DNA of 26,547 nucleotides from positions 1 through 26,547 of the forward strand of contig JAUXAV010000003.1 in NCBI GenBank assembly GCA_030619735.1, read 5' to 3'. The notes under the pieces are model-generated. The model was not told the origin of the DNA. It did no database searches and saw only the letters and a program-made list of their open reading frames with translations. Source of the DNA: Candidatus Aenigmatarchaeota archaeon (GTDB lineage: Archaea; Aenigmatarchaeota; Aenigmatarchaeia; QMZP01; JAUXAV01). A program made the position numbers and the translations under genes. Positions 13,838 through 21,865 of the stretch are shown here, piece after piece. The number at the start of each line of letters is the position of its first letter. Within the stretch, counting starts at the first letter, position 1.

Positions 13838-14398
13838 ATGCCATACGAATTTGAAAACTTGAACAGGGATGCAGACGGGAGATTTACCAGGGGTTACACT
13901 TATGAATCTCCCAAAAAGGGCAGAACCTTTGAGGGGATGTATGGCAATGAAAAAACCAAGGTCATAAAGCGTAAATGGAAAAAGAAGCCAAGGGGATTTA
14001 AAAAGGGCCATTCTCAGCTTAATTCTGGAAGGACGCATTTCAAGAAGGGACAGGAACCCTGGAATAAAAACAAGAAGGGCATCCACTTGTCTCCTGAAAC
14101 TGAATTTCAAAGGGGACAATTAACAGGAGATAAGCATCCAAACTGGAAGGGAGGCATTTCCCCGATTAGAAATCTAATCTGGAGGAGTGAACAATACCAG
14201 GAATGGAGGGATGCTGTTTTCAAAAGGGATGATTATACCTGTCAGGATTGCAACAAAAGGGGCGGGAGAATTGTTGCACATCACATTAAATTCTTTTCAT
14301 TATTTCCAGAACTGGGATTTGATGTTGACAATGGTAGAACTCTATGCAGGAGTTGCCACAGTAAACTGCATGCCAAATTAAAGGGGGTTGCAGGATGA
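13838..14398 (+). CDS. HNH homing endonuclease, second copy
   Basis: A 186-residue protein. The N-terminal half has repeated basic G-x-F/H-x-K-G elements of the NUMOD3 kind (F-K-K-G-H, F-K-K-G-Q-E-P-W-N-K, H-P-N-W-K-G-G). The HNH domain shows C-Q-D-C, A-H-H-I-K-F and L-C-R-S-C-H. I chose ATG 13838 because AGGTGA precedes it, though GTG 13829 is possible. It sits between the major surface protein and the protease gene, and its stop overlaps the next ATG (ATGA). Only distantly like the HNH protein at 7615. Confidence 0.85.
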   Translation: MPYEFENLNRDADGRFTRGYTYESPKKGRTFEGMYGNEKTKVIKRKWKKKPRGFKKGHSQLNSGRTHFKKGQEPWNKNKKGIHLSPETEFQRGQLTGDKHPNWKGGISPIRNLIWRSEQYQEWRDAVFKRDDYTCQDCNKRGGRIVAHHIKFFSLFPELGFDVDNGRTLCRSCHSKLHAKLKGVAG

Positions 14399-15048
14399 TA
14401 CCCATAATAACTGGCTATATTAAGAAAATTAGTGCACTTCCAACTGGAATATTTATTTTCTTTATTATCTTAATGTTAATTTTAGGGTCGGATTGGATTT
14501 ATGCAACATACTCTCAGCAGATGAAGGACCTCCTTTATGTTTACCTGTTCATGTACCTGATTGCATTTACAATGGTACCCAAACCGAAGAAGACAGTAAC
14601 CATAACCATTGGAAGGGGCATAGGAAGCTTTGCAATAATGTTCATAGCCACGTTCATAATCATGCTTACAGTCTCCCCTTTTATGGGTGCGGTCCTGAAG
14701 CTGTCCACCATTGAAGCGGGGATAGCCTTTGTTGCCACCTTCGGGCTGATGCATGCCTTCATTAAGGCATACATAGAAGAGAAGGTCTTCAGGGAAAGGC
14801 TTGCCCCCAGGATAGGGGGTGTAGCTTCAAGCATACTGTTCGGGGTCTTCCACTTCTTCGTATTGGTAGGATTCTTCGGGTTCACCCTGCCCCTGTTCAT
14901 AGCCATGGCATGGTTCGGCTTCCTGGGATTTATATGGTTCATAATCTGGAAGAGAACAAATGACACAATGGCATCTACAGGTTCGCACCTGGGCTATAAC
15001 ACTGTCGTGATGGGGATGGCCTCCGCAATATTGGGGGCAGGAGCATAG
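14395..15048 (+). CDS. CPBP-family intramembrane metalloprotease
   Basis: A 217-residue protein with about six hydrophobic helices. It carries all three CPBP (CAAX protease / bacteriocin-processing, Abi) signatures: E-E-x-x-x-R at 128-133, F-x-x-x-H at 149-153 and H-x-x-x-N at 198-202. In this family Glu and the two His residues bind a catalytic metal inside the membrane. AAGGGGGTT precedes the ATG. Next to surface-protein genes, it may mature an element protein or act against host defence. It stops with TAG. The motif match is clear; the substrate is unknown. Confidence 0.8.
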   Translation: MIPIITGYIKKISALPTGIFIFFIILMLILGSDWIYATYSQQMKDLLYVYLFMYLIAFTMVPKPKKTVTITIGRGIGSFAIMFIATFIIMLTVSPFMGAVLKLSTIEAGIAFVATFGLMHAFIKAYIEEKVFRERLAPRIGGVASSILFGVFHFFVLVGFFGFTLPLFIAMAWFGFLGFIWFIIWKRTNDTMASTGSHLGYNTVVMGMASAILGAGA

Positions 15049-15065
15049 AGGTGGATGTGATATGA

Positions 15066-15392
15066 ATGTTACCTATGAAGATAACAATGGCTGCAGTGGG
15101 GAGCCTTTTGATACTGATAGGAATGTACTGCTTCCCATTCGGCCAAGACATGTTCATGCTATGGCTCACCCAGCAGGTGGGGGGTCAGGCACAGGCCTGG
15201 ACGGCCCTGTACTTCATCTGCTTCTCCCTGATATTTGTGGGCTTCATGATGGGGGGCCTGAAGATGCTCCCCATACAGCAGATGAGCAGGATATTTCAGC
15301 TCATGGTCACGAACCCCGTGGGCTTCGTGATATTGGTGGTCGTGATGTTCATAATCTCGCAGATAGCATTCAGGTTTATAGGAGGTGCTTGA
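15066..15392 (+). CDS. Small polytopic membrane protein
   Basis: About 108 residues with three hydrophobic helices: ITMAAVGSLLILIGMYCF, ALYFICFSLIFVGFMMGG and VGFVILVVVMFIISQIAF. An alternative overlapping frame from 15062 lacks any membrane or domain logic and is rejected. GAGGTG at 15050-15055 gives the ribosome binding site. Part of the tightly packed membrane operon; likely a small envelope or machinery component. Confidence 0.65.
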   Translation: MLPMKITMAAVGSLLILIGMYCFPFGQDMFMLWLTQQVGGQAQAWTALYFICFSLIFVGFMMGGLKMLPIQQMSRIFQLMVTNPVGFVILVVVMFIISQIAFRFIGGA

Positions 15393-15393
15393 C

Positions 15394-15675
15394 ATGCCGT
15401 TCTTCATAATTGGAATTGCAATAATTATAGGGAGCATCCTGATAAACATAGCCATGCAGTTTCCCTGGACCCTGGCCTTGATTGGTGGCGTATTCGGTGC
15501 GGATGTGACAGCAGGCTTTGAATGGATTGCAAGCTCCCTGGAGATAATAATTCCCCTGGGCATCTTCCTGATAATCTGGAAGTTTGCCAAACTCCTGGGT
15601 CCTCTTGGCCCAATAATAGCAGGTGCAGTAGCCATCGTGGTCGGCCTTATAATGTTCTTGGTGATGGGATTATGA
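15394..15675 (+). CDS. Small polytopic membrane protein
   Basis: A 93-residue protein with three hydrophobic helices (FFIIGIAIIIGSILINIA, SSLEIIIPLGIFLIIWKF, IIAGAVAIVVGLIMFLVM). GGAGGT precedes the ATG at 15394; it starts one base after the preceding stop. Its end overlaps the following ectodomain gene by four bases. Similar in size to its neighbour, but not an obvious duplicate. Confidence 0.65.
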   Translation: MPFFIIGIAIIIGSILINIAMQFPWTLALIGGVFGADVTAGFEWIASSLEIIIPLGIFLIIWKFAKLLGPLGPIIAGAVAIVVGLIMFLVMGL

Positions 15676-17474
15676 AAGGTATAATAAGTCCAATAATGAT
15701 TGTAGCGGGGCTGGTTTTAATAGTGATAGCAGCGCAGCTGGCTGGGGTTGATATTCTTGGGACCCTGGCTGAGCAGGCAGGAATCGGTACGGGCCGTTTC
15801 ACTGTTGTCAGCATTTATGCAGAGGATACCATAGTCCCTGGAACCGACCTGAGCAGGACATACATGGTGGCCACTGCCGTGGCAAACAATGGTGCAGAAA
15901 CCATAATAGGCTCAGTCCAGCCTTATGAGTTCAAGGGCTTGTCCGGCTACGGCACTGCAAACATATTCTCCATAAGGATGACCAACTTAATGGAAACTGC
16001 CAAGTACAGGGTCCTGAACCAGCAGATGAACAACATATTTATCATAGATTATGTGGTGATAAGTGCTGGTACCACTTGCTCAGCACACCTCGGGCATCCT
16101 GTTGCCTGGGATGTCAGGTGCACAGCCATTACCTGTATCGGGCAGAGCCTTGACACGAGCAAGCGTGTATGCGCCTGGTGGAGAACAATAGCAGTGGAAG
16201 CTCCAATAAGGCATGAAAGCACAAAGTCAGAGGCAAGGGTCCAGCTTACATCATCAACAGCCACAGATACTGTTACAATTTCTAATGAGCAGCGTTCCGG
16301 GAGCTTCACTGCCAATGGAGAGCTTGTCGGAACAGTGAACTGGGTTGGCGGGCTTGTATCAGGTGTCCAGCCACCATCAGCATCAGGCTATGTAGTCTAT
16401 TATGACAAGCAGAAAAACTACTGGAAGATAATGGAGAGCTACAACAAGTATGCAAGGGAATATACCGGGAACTTTGCTGAGGTGAAATCCAACATGGCGA
16501 GATACCATGACAATGAGCATGTTGACATAAACATCGCCATCCGGGACATCCAGAATTACAGGAACTTCATGTTCGGCTACACGGCCCAGGACACTTCAAT
16601 ATCAACTGGCTTCGTCTGGGACAAGAGATATGATGCTACAGGCTCCGCAACAGGGCTGCTCTACAACATGCCAATAAGCTCCATGCTGCCTATGCTCAAG
16701 TTCAGGATGAAAGCAAGCTGGCTCGGTGTCCAGGTTGACATTGGGCAGCCAAGGATTAACAAGCCCATAGTGCCAATTGAGTTCACATCAGGTGGCGGTG
16801 ACGGCAGGATAAAAGTTTCAATAACCAACATAGGGGCGCAGCCAGGAAGCTTTGACATCAGCCTTGAACAATGCACCAAGTTCACACAGTCCTACCCGGT
16901 TGTGGGCGAGCAGTTTAATCCCAGCCAAACCAGAGTCATTGAAGTCCCGGTCCAGTCAACGGGTGCTGCCAAGGCAGATGAACAGACATGCACCATAAAG
17001 GTCTGCGATGCTTCAGGATTCGGAACCTGTGACACTGCCTCTGTGGATATAACAATGACAGAAGCAAGGTGGTGCACTGAAGGTTCTACAGAAACCCAGG
17101 GCAAGTGCATAGTCAAGTGCATTAACAATGAATGGAAGGTTGAGGACTGCTGCGAGTACGGCTTTGAAAAAGACTTCCTTGGTGCCTGGGGATGCAAGCC
17201 GGAACCCGGGGTAAACGGAAACGGCTTTCCTGACATATTCAGCATGCTTGCATCTGCAATAGGCCTGTTCATTGCTGGCCTGGTTGTTGCCTTTATAATC
17301 CTTATAATCCTGGTGGTATTGAGCATATTCATCCCGGGGCTCATATTCCTTAAATTCCTGAAGAGCGTGAAGATATTTATAATTGTCTTGATAGTGCTGG
17401 CCATAGCCCTGGCCTTCCTGTTCACACCCTTTGTGTCACAAGTATATGTCGCATACATTGCGGAGTTGATTTAA
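15672..17474 (+). CDS. Membrane-anchored ectodomain protein, fusexin-like (Fsx1/HAP2) candidate
   Basis: A 600-residue protein. One hydrophobic helix at about 4-24 leads into a long beta-rich ectodomain with Cys at 136, 150, 155 and 167. Residues about 367-463 look like an Ig-fold domain (R-I-K-V-S-I-T-N-I-G, S-L-E-Q-C, Q-T-C-T-I-K-V-C). A Cys-rich stem (468-508) follows, then hydrophobic helices at about 522-555 and 563-587. Archaeal fusexins, homologous to the HAP2 gamete fusogen, share this size, a C-terminal Ig-like domain with N-x-G and Cys strands, and a multi-helix anchor. The resemblance is architectural, not proven by alignment. Alternative: an unrelated spike. ATG 15672 overlaps the previous stop. 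Confidence 0.55.
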   Translation: MKGIISPIMIVAGLVLIVIAAQLAGVDILGTLAEQAGIGTGRFTVVSIYAEDTIVPGTDLSRTYMVATAVANNGAETIIGSVQPYEFKGLSGYGTANIFSIRMTNLMETAKYRVLNQQMNNIFIIDYVVISAGTTCSAHLGHPVAWDVRCTAITCIGQSLDTSKRVCAWWRTIAVEAPIRHESTKSEARVQLTSSTATDTVTISNEQRSGSFTANGELVGTVNWVGGLVSGVQPPSASGYVVYYDKQKNYWKIMESYNKYAREYTGNFAEVKSNMARYHDNEHVDINIAIRDIQNYRNFMFGYTAQDTSISTGFVWDKRYDATGSATGLLYNMPISSMLPMLKFRMKASWLGVQVDIGQPRINKPIVPIEFTSGGGDGRIKVSITNIGAQPGSFDISLEQCTKFTQSYPVVGEQFNPSQTRVIEVPVQSTGAAKADEQTCTIKVCDASGFGTCDTASVDITMTEARWCTEGSTETQGKCIVKCINNEWKVEDCCEYGFEKDFLGAWGCKPEPGVNGNGFPDIFSMLASAIGLFIAGLVVAFIILIILVVLSIFIPGLIFLKFLKSVKIFIIVLIVLAIALAFLFTPFVSQVYVAYIAELI

Positions 17475-18317
17475 ATGAAAATACCAGTGCTCTTTACATT
17501 GGCCCTAGTGGCCCTGGTAGTTTTAATCAGCGGCTGCACCATTCCTGCAAGCCTCTACGGGGTGAAATGCATGGGCTCCATATCTGGGGTATCCATAACA
17601 GAGGATAAGATAATTTATAACATTGCAAAGAACCCTATTGATGTTAACAGGTACCAGAACCCGGGGTCAGTCGGATTATGTCTTAATGTTGCAGACGTTC
17701 ACAGAATTACCATATCAGTTTCAAGAGAGGTATGCAACCAATATGCTGGATGGTGGCCTGGAATGCAGGTCTCCTGGCAGGATGACCCTTGGGAATGCAG
17801 GATTAATTCCCTGCCAACCAAGACTGACAATATTGAGGTAATTTCAAGTATTGCTGTTTCAGGAACAATAGACCCGATGTACCAGGGAAGAGAAGGAACC
17901 TGTACGGTGTCCCCGGTAACGGTTACGGGAATGGGCGGGAATTATTTCAGCACTTCAAGGCTGGACTGCATAAGGAGCAGGGACAACAGGGACGTGTCTG
18001 GTGCATTATCAATACTTTATTCAGTTTCAGGAACAGTTACACTGAGCAAGATACCAGAACCATACTGCGGAGACGGGATATGCCAGGCAACAGAATCATG
18101 CGAGGGCTGCCCCGAGGATTGCGGGACCTGTCCTGTAGAGGAATACTGTAGTGACGGAATATGTCAGGCAACTGAAACCAGCATAAGCTGTCCTGGGGAC
18201 TGCCCTGCTGATGAGCCTCCTGCACCATTAGACCCGATAACCAATTTCTTTGCTGCTATATCAGACATGCTGACTGGCTTCATACAGTTCTTCGTGAACC
18301 TGTTCAGGGGAGGGTGA
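17475..18317 (+). CDS. Lipoprotein with duplicated CGDGxCQATE motif
   Basis: A 280-residue exported protein. The N-terminus ends in the lipobox L-I-S-G-C. A beta-rich domain follows, then two tandem copies of C-(G/S)-D-G-I-C-Q-A-T-E with C-P-(E/G)-D-C, a Cys-knot repeat common in archaeal surface proteins. A C-terminal amphipathic or membrane segment (ITNFFAAISDMLTGFIQFF) follows. Its ATG abuts the preceding stop. Likely displayed on the cell or particle surface next to the fusexin-like protein. Confidence 0.7.
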   Translation: MKIPVLFTLALVALVVLISGCTIPASLYGVKCMGSISGVSITEDKIIYNIAKNPIDVNRYQNPGSVGLCLNVADVHRITISVSREVCNQYAGWWPGMQVSWQDDPWECRINSLPTKTDNIEVISSIAVSGTIDPMYQGREGTCTVSPVTVTGMGGNYFSTSRLDCIRSRDNRDVSGALSILYSVSGTVTLSKIPEPYCGDGICQATESCEGCPEDCGTCPVEEYCSDGICQATETSISCPGDCPADEPPAPLDPITNFFAAISDMLTGFIQFFVNLFRGG

Positions 18318-18371
18318 GGTCTCCTGTCCTCCACATTTAAAGGTGTGAATTAATAATTAAGGGGGTTGATA

Positions 18372-18827
18372 ATGATGCTTAAAATGCTGTCCATAATTAG
18401 TATTTTTGGTGTCCTGCTTATCAGCGGTTGCACCACCCAGGCAATAGAATCACCATCCCCACAATTTTCATATTGTCTTGGCAATGATGTGGTTTTCAAC
18501 AGGGATGCCCTGCAGATAGGTTGCCAAGATAATGTCTGCACCATTACCTTTGCAGAAGGCATAAAACCAATAATTACAACAACAACAGGTATATCCATGT
18601 ATCCTACTATGTGCAACAAGGACATAACAATCCTTGTTCCTGTAAATGAACCAGAAAACCTACATATCGGAGACATTATTGCAACGGAAACAGGAACCAT
18701 GCACAGGATTATTAATGCTTGTGAAGGTGGTTGGGTTTTAAAAGGTGATTACTGGCTTGCTGTCCCAGACGGGTGTATCCCCTATTCAAGAATCAGGGAG
18801 AGGCTAGTTGTCCAGGTGAGAAAATGA
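18372..18827 (+). CDS. Signal-peptidase-I-like (S26) lipoprotein
   Basis: A 151-residue protein with lipobox L-I-S-G-C at 17-20 and an S26-family core: S-M-Y-P-T-M at 75-80 (catalytic Ser75), I-G-D-I-I at 99-103, M-H-R-I-I at 110-114 (His111), K-G-D at 124-126 and P-D-G-C-I-P at 132-137. His in place of the bacterial Lys marks the archaeal/ER type. It probably cleaves exported proteins outside the membrane. GGGGG precedes ATG 18372; the stop overlaps the next gene (ATGA). A private signal peptidase next to two giant surface proteins suggests it processes them. Confidence 0.75.
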   Translation: MMLKMLSIISIFGVLLISGCTTQAIESPSPQFSYCLGNDVVFNRDALQIGCQDNVCTITFAEGIKPIITTTTGISMYPTMCNKDITILVPVNEPENLHIGDIIATETGTMHRIINACEGGWVLKGDYWLAVPDGCIPYSRIRERLVVQVRK

Positions 18828-21800
18828 ACAATAAAATCTTCCCCATAACAGTGGTCTTGGCGTTTATCCTGATGGCAGGAATAGCCCAGGGAGCAGAACC
18901 TGCAATAACTATTACTACACCAACCAATACAACTTATGCAAGAACCACCATATATCTGAATGCAACTTCCAATGAAACAACCGACTGGATGGCCTTTGAG
19001 TTGAATGGAGCAGCCAACGATACAACAATTTATGACACTGAAACAAGCGGAGAGAGTACTGACGGATTGCTTATAATTTCCACCCAATGGGTGGCTGTTC
19101 AGATAAACTTTACACAACCAGGAACATTGCATAATTTCAGCATTTATCTCAAAAATACATCAACAGGTAATAATAAACCCATCACAGTCACTATAATTAA
19201 TGACAGCAATGACAACCTACCCAATGGTTCTGTTATTGAAGAATTAGCTAATCAAACCATTCCATTTAATGTTAAAACTTGGGTTAATTATAATCCCACA
19301 GATTTTGATTTTGCAGTGGGTGAAAGATACTGGATAGTGGTTTGGACGCTTGAAACAGGGGCACCCACTTATACATGGTATCAGGTTGGCAGTGGTTCAA
19401 ATTACCCAGAAGAGACATGGCTCGGAACATACCGTGTAGCATCTACAGACCAAAACATATCTTGGGTTACTTATAATTATGCTGGCTTGTCACCATCCTC
19501 GGATTACCTTACATTAAAGGTAAATGCAAGCGTAAAGGAATTTAATAATGTAATAATAACAGCAGCAGAAGGCAACAATGAATTAATTGTCTTTGCCAAT
19601 GACACATCAGGAAATATGAATTACACAAAAGTAATTTTCTTCGTGGATTCCACACCCCCGCACTTCTCAAGCTATGACATAAACGCAACCCCCAACGAAG
19701 ACCAGGATATCAACATAAGTGTAATAATAACAGACAGCAGTTCAATAGTTGACACGGTCTTCATTGAAGTCACAAACAACACAGACACTATTAACTATAC
19801 AGTAAATATAAACATCACAACTGAATGGGAGTTCATACTGAGGCGCACCAACTTCACTGCCCATGACAACATTACCTGGTATTGGTATGCCAATGATACT
19901 GGCGGGAACCTGAACAGGTCAGCCCAACAGGAGTTCATAGTTGTTAATCGGGCCCCAGCTGCTCCAACTCTGGGCATTCCTGCAAACAATTCAAACCTGT
20001 CTACAGCAAGCATAACCTTCAACTGGACTTTATCCACCGACAATGATGCAGAGGACACCTTCACTTATTACTTACTGATAAACGGAACCATGAACTTGTC
20101 AAATGCCAACATCACCAACTGGACGGCAGTTTCTTTTGTGGATGGCTCTTACTTCTGGAACATATACGCTGATGACAACTACACAAACACAAGCTCCCTA
20201 TACAGGAATTTCACTGTGGATACTGTTTATCCCCACTTTTCAGGCTACAAGACTAACACAACACCCAACGAGGACCAGGACATTGTACTCAATGTGACAC
20301 TCACTGAAGATTATCTTGACACAATAACCCTTGAGCTGAAGAACAACACCCATACCATCAACTACACCCCAATCAGCATAGGCTCTGAACATTACTTGGT
20401 AATAGACCAGAACAACTACACTGCTCATGACAACATTACCTGGTATTGGTATGCCAATGACACTGCAGGCAACCTCAATTCTTCAAGCCAGCAGGAGTTC
20501 ATAGTAGCAAACCAGGCTCCCTCTGCCCCCGCATTGGGGGTCCCCGCCAACAACACCAACAGCTCCTCATCCTTGGTAACCTTCAACTGGTCTTTAAGCA
20601 CGGACTTGGATGCAGAAGACACCTTCACTTATTACTTACTGATAAACGGAACCATGAACTTGTCAAATGCCAACATCACCAACTGGACGGCAGTTTCTTT
20701 TGTGGATGGTGAATACTACTGGTATGTCTATGCCGACGACAACTACACAAACACCTCATCCCTGCAGAGGAACTTTGTTGTAGACACTGTCAAGCCCTCC
20801 ATAGATATTGACTACCCTGTCAATGGGCAACATTATGGCAATGCAACCAGGGAGTTGAACTTCACTGTAACTGATGCCTACCCCCAGACATACATCCTTG
20901 AATATTTTAATGCCAGCAATTCTACACAAGCCCTGAACTTCACTTGGTTCAATGGAAGCAACATCACATTCTCCCCTGTCCTGAATGCCAACCAAACAGC
21001 AACCTTATACATCAACGACACGGCAGGTAACCTCAATCATTCCAGCATCAGTTTTGTTTCAGACATAACAGCCCCTACAATGTCGGATGCAACCCAGACT
21101 ACCTGCGTTGAGTTCAACCAGATAATGGTGTATTCCTGGACCCAGTCAGACAACCTTGCAGGGACGTTCAAGGAGTCATACTGCAACTGGACAAGTCCCT
21201 CATCAAAGACCTACAAGATAAGCTCTTCCTCTGTATCTGTAAATGCAACGGCAACCTGCCAACTGTCCCTGAACGAATCAGGAACCTGGAACTTCAAGCT
21301 CTATGTAGAGGACGAGGTCCTGAACGGGGAAGGGTTTGAGTTCAACACCTACACCTGGGGAGGCAGCCCAACCCCCTATACTGTAACTGCATTAACAGGC
21401 AACTACTTCCTTACAAACGTCAACTTTGATGTTTTGTCTGCCGGTGAATGCGGAGGTGCCGGGGATGGGGGGGGAGGAGGGGGAAGCCCAATAAGCCCCC
21501 CGGAGATAATAAACATAACCTGCCCAATCGGCTACTTCGCCAACCTGACTACAATGGGGTGCCAGATAATAGTGACCCCGGTTGAGGAGCTGCCAGCCTT
21601 TATCCTCCAGGAATGGCTCACAGCTCCCCGGCTCGGCATCTTCTCCGTCCTGCAACTGCTCCTGATACTTGCTGCAACAGGATTCGCATACGGCTACACG
21701 GACAAGTTCAAGAAGTTTGATGAAAGGCAGGTCCTGGCAATGGCAGCAGTGGTGCTGTTCATAGCAATGATAACCTGGTCTGCCTTCAGCCCTGAGATGC

Positions 21801-21865
21801 TCACAGATATGTCAGCAAGCCTCCAGGGAACACTGGCAGACCTTGCTACCCTGGGGGGTGGATAA
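18824..21865 (+). CDS. Giant Ig/Fn3-like surface adhesin
   Basis: A 1014-residue protein with a signal peptide (ends A-Q-G-A-E-P), then repeated beta-sandwich domains with recurring phrases T-A-H-D-N-I-T-W-Y-W-Y-A-N-D-T and D-T-F-T-Y-Y-L-L-I-N-G-T. Many N-x-S/T sites suggest heavy N-glycosylation. A Gly-rich linker near 21460-21490 and a Cys pair precede a first hydrophobic helix (FSVLQLLLILAATGFAYGY) and a second one (VLAMAAVVLFIAMITW). The ATG overlaps the previous stop; AGGTGAG precedes it. Probably a receptor-binding or cell-contact protein. Confidence 0.75.
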   Translation: MNNKIFPITVVLAFILMAGIAQGAEPAITITTPTNTTYARTTIYLNATSNETTDWMAFELNGAANDTTIYDTETSGESTDGLLIISTQWVAVQINFTQPGTLHNFSIYLKNTSTGNNKPITVTIINDSNDNLPNGSVIEELANQTIPFNVKTWVNYNPTDFDFAVGERYWIVVWTLETGAPTYTWYQVGSGSNYPEETWLGTYRVASTDQNISWVTYNYAGLSPSSDYLTLKVNASVKEFNNVIITAAEGNNELIVFANDTSGNMNYTKVIFFVDSTPPHFSSYDINATPNEDQDINISVIITDSSSIVDTVFIEVTNNTDTINYTVNINITTEWEFILRRTNFTAHDNITWYWYANDTGGNLNRSAQQEFIVVNRAPAAPTLGIPANNSNLSTASITFNWTLSTDNDAEDTFTYYLLINGTMNLSNANITNWTAVSFVDGSYFWNIYADDNYTNTSSLYRNFTVDTVYPHFSGYKTNTTPNEDQDIVLNVTLTEDYLDTITLELKNNTHTINYTPISIGSEHYLVIDQNNYTAHDNITWYWYANDTAGNLNSSSQQEFIVANQAPSAPALGVPANNTNSSSSLVTFNWSLSTDLDAEDTFTYYLLINGTMNLSNANITNWTAVSFVDGEYYWYVYADDNYTNTSSLQRNFVVDTVKPSIDIDYPVNGQHYGNATRELNFTVTDAYPQTYILEYFNASNSTQALNFTWFNGSNITFSPVLNANQTATLYINDTAGNLNHSSISFVSDITAPTMSDATQTTCVEFNQIMVYSWTQSDNLAGTFKESYCNWTSPSSKTYKISSSSVSVNATATCQLSLNESGTWNFKLYVEDEVLNGEGFEFNTYTWGGSPTPYTVTALTGNYFLTNVNFDVLSAGECGGAGDGGGGGGSPISPPEIINITCPIGYFANLTTMGCQIIVTPVEELPAFILQEWLTAPRLGIFSVLQLLLILAATGFAYGYTDKFKKFDERQVLAMAAVVLFIAMITWSAFSPEMLTDMSASLQGTLADLATLGGG
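20054..20709 (+). repeat. 92-bp exact direct repeat within the adhesin gene
   Basis: Bases 20054-20145 and 20618-20709 are identical (92 bp) and lie 564 bp apart, in the same frame. The repeat covers the D-T-F-T-Y-Y-L-L-I-N-G-T to F-V-D-G part of consecutive domains. The surrounding domains are similar but diverged, so gene conversion or a recent duplication has kept this patch uniform. It could allow domain loss or gain by recombination. Confidence 0.9.

Noticed and set aside
15062..15409. Soluble frame starting MNVTYEDNNG
   Set aside because: Overlaps a frame that encodes three clean transmembrane helices and fits the surrounding membrane operon.
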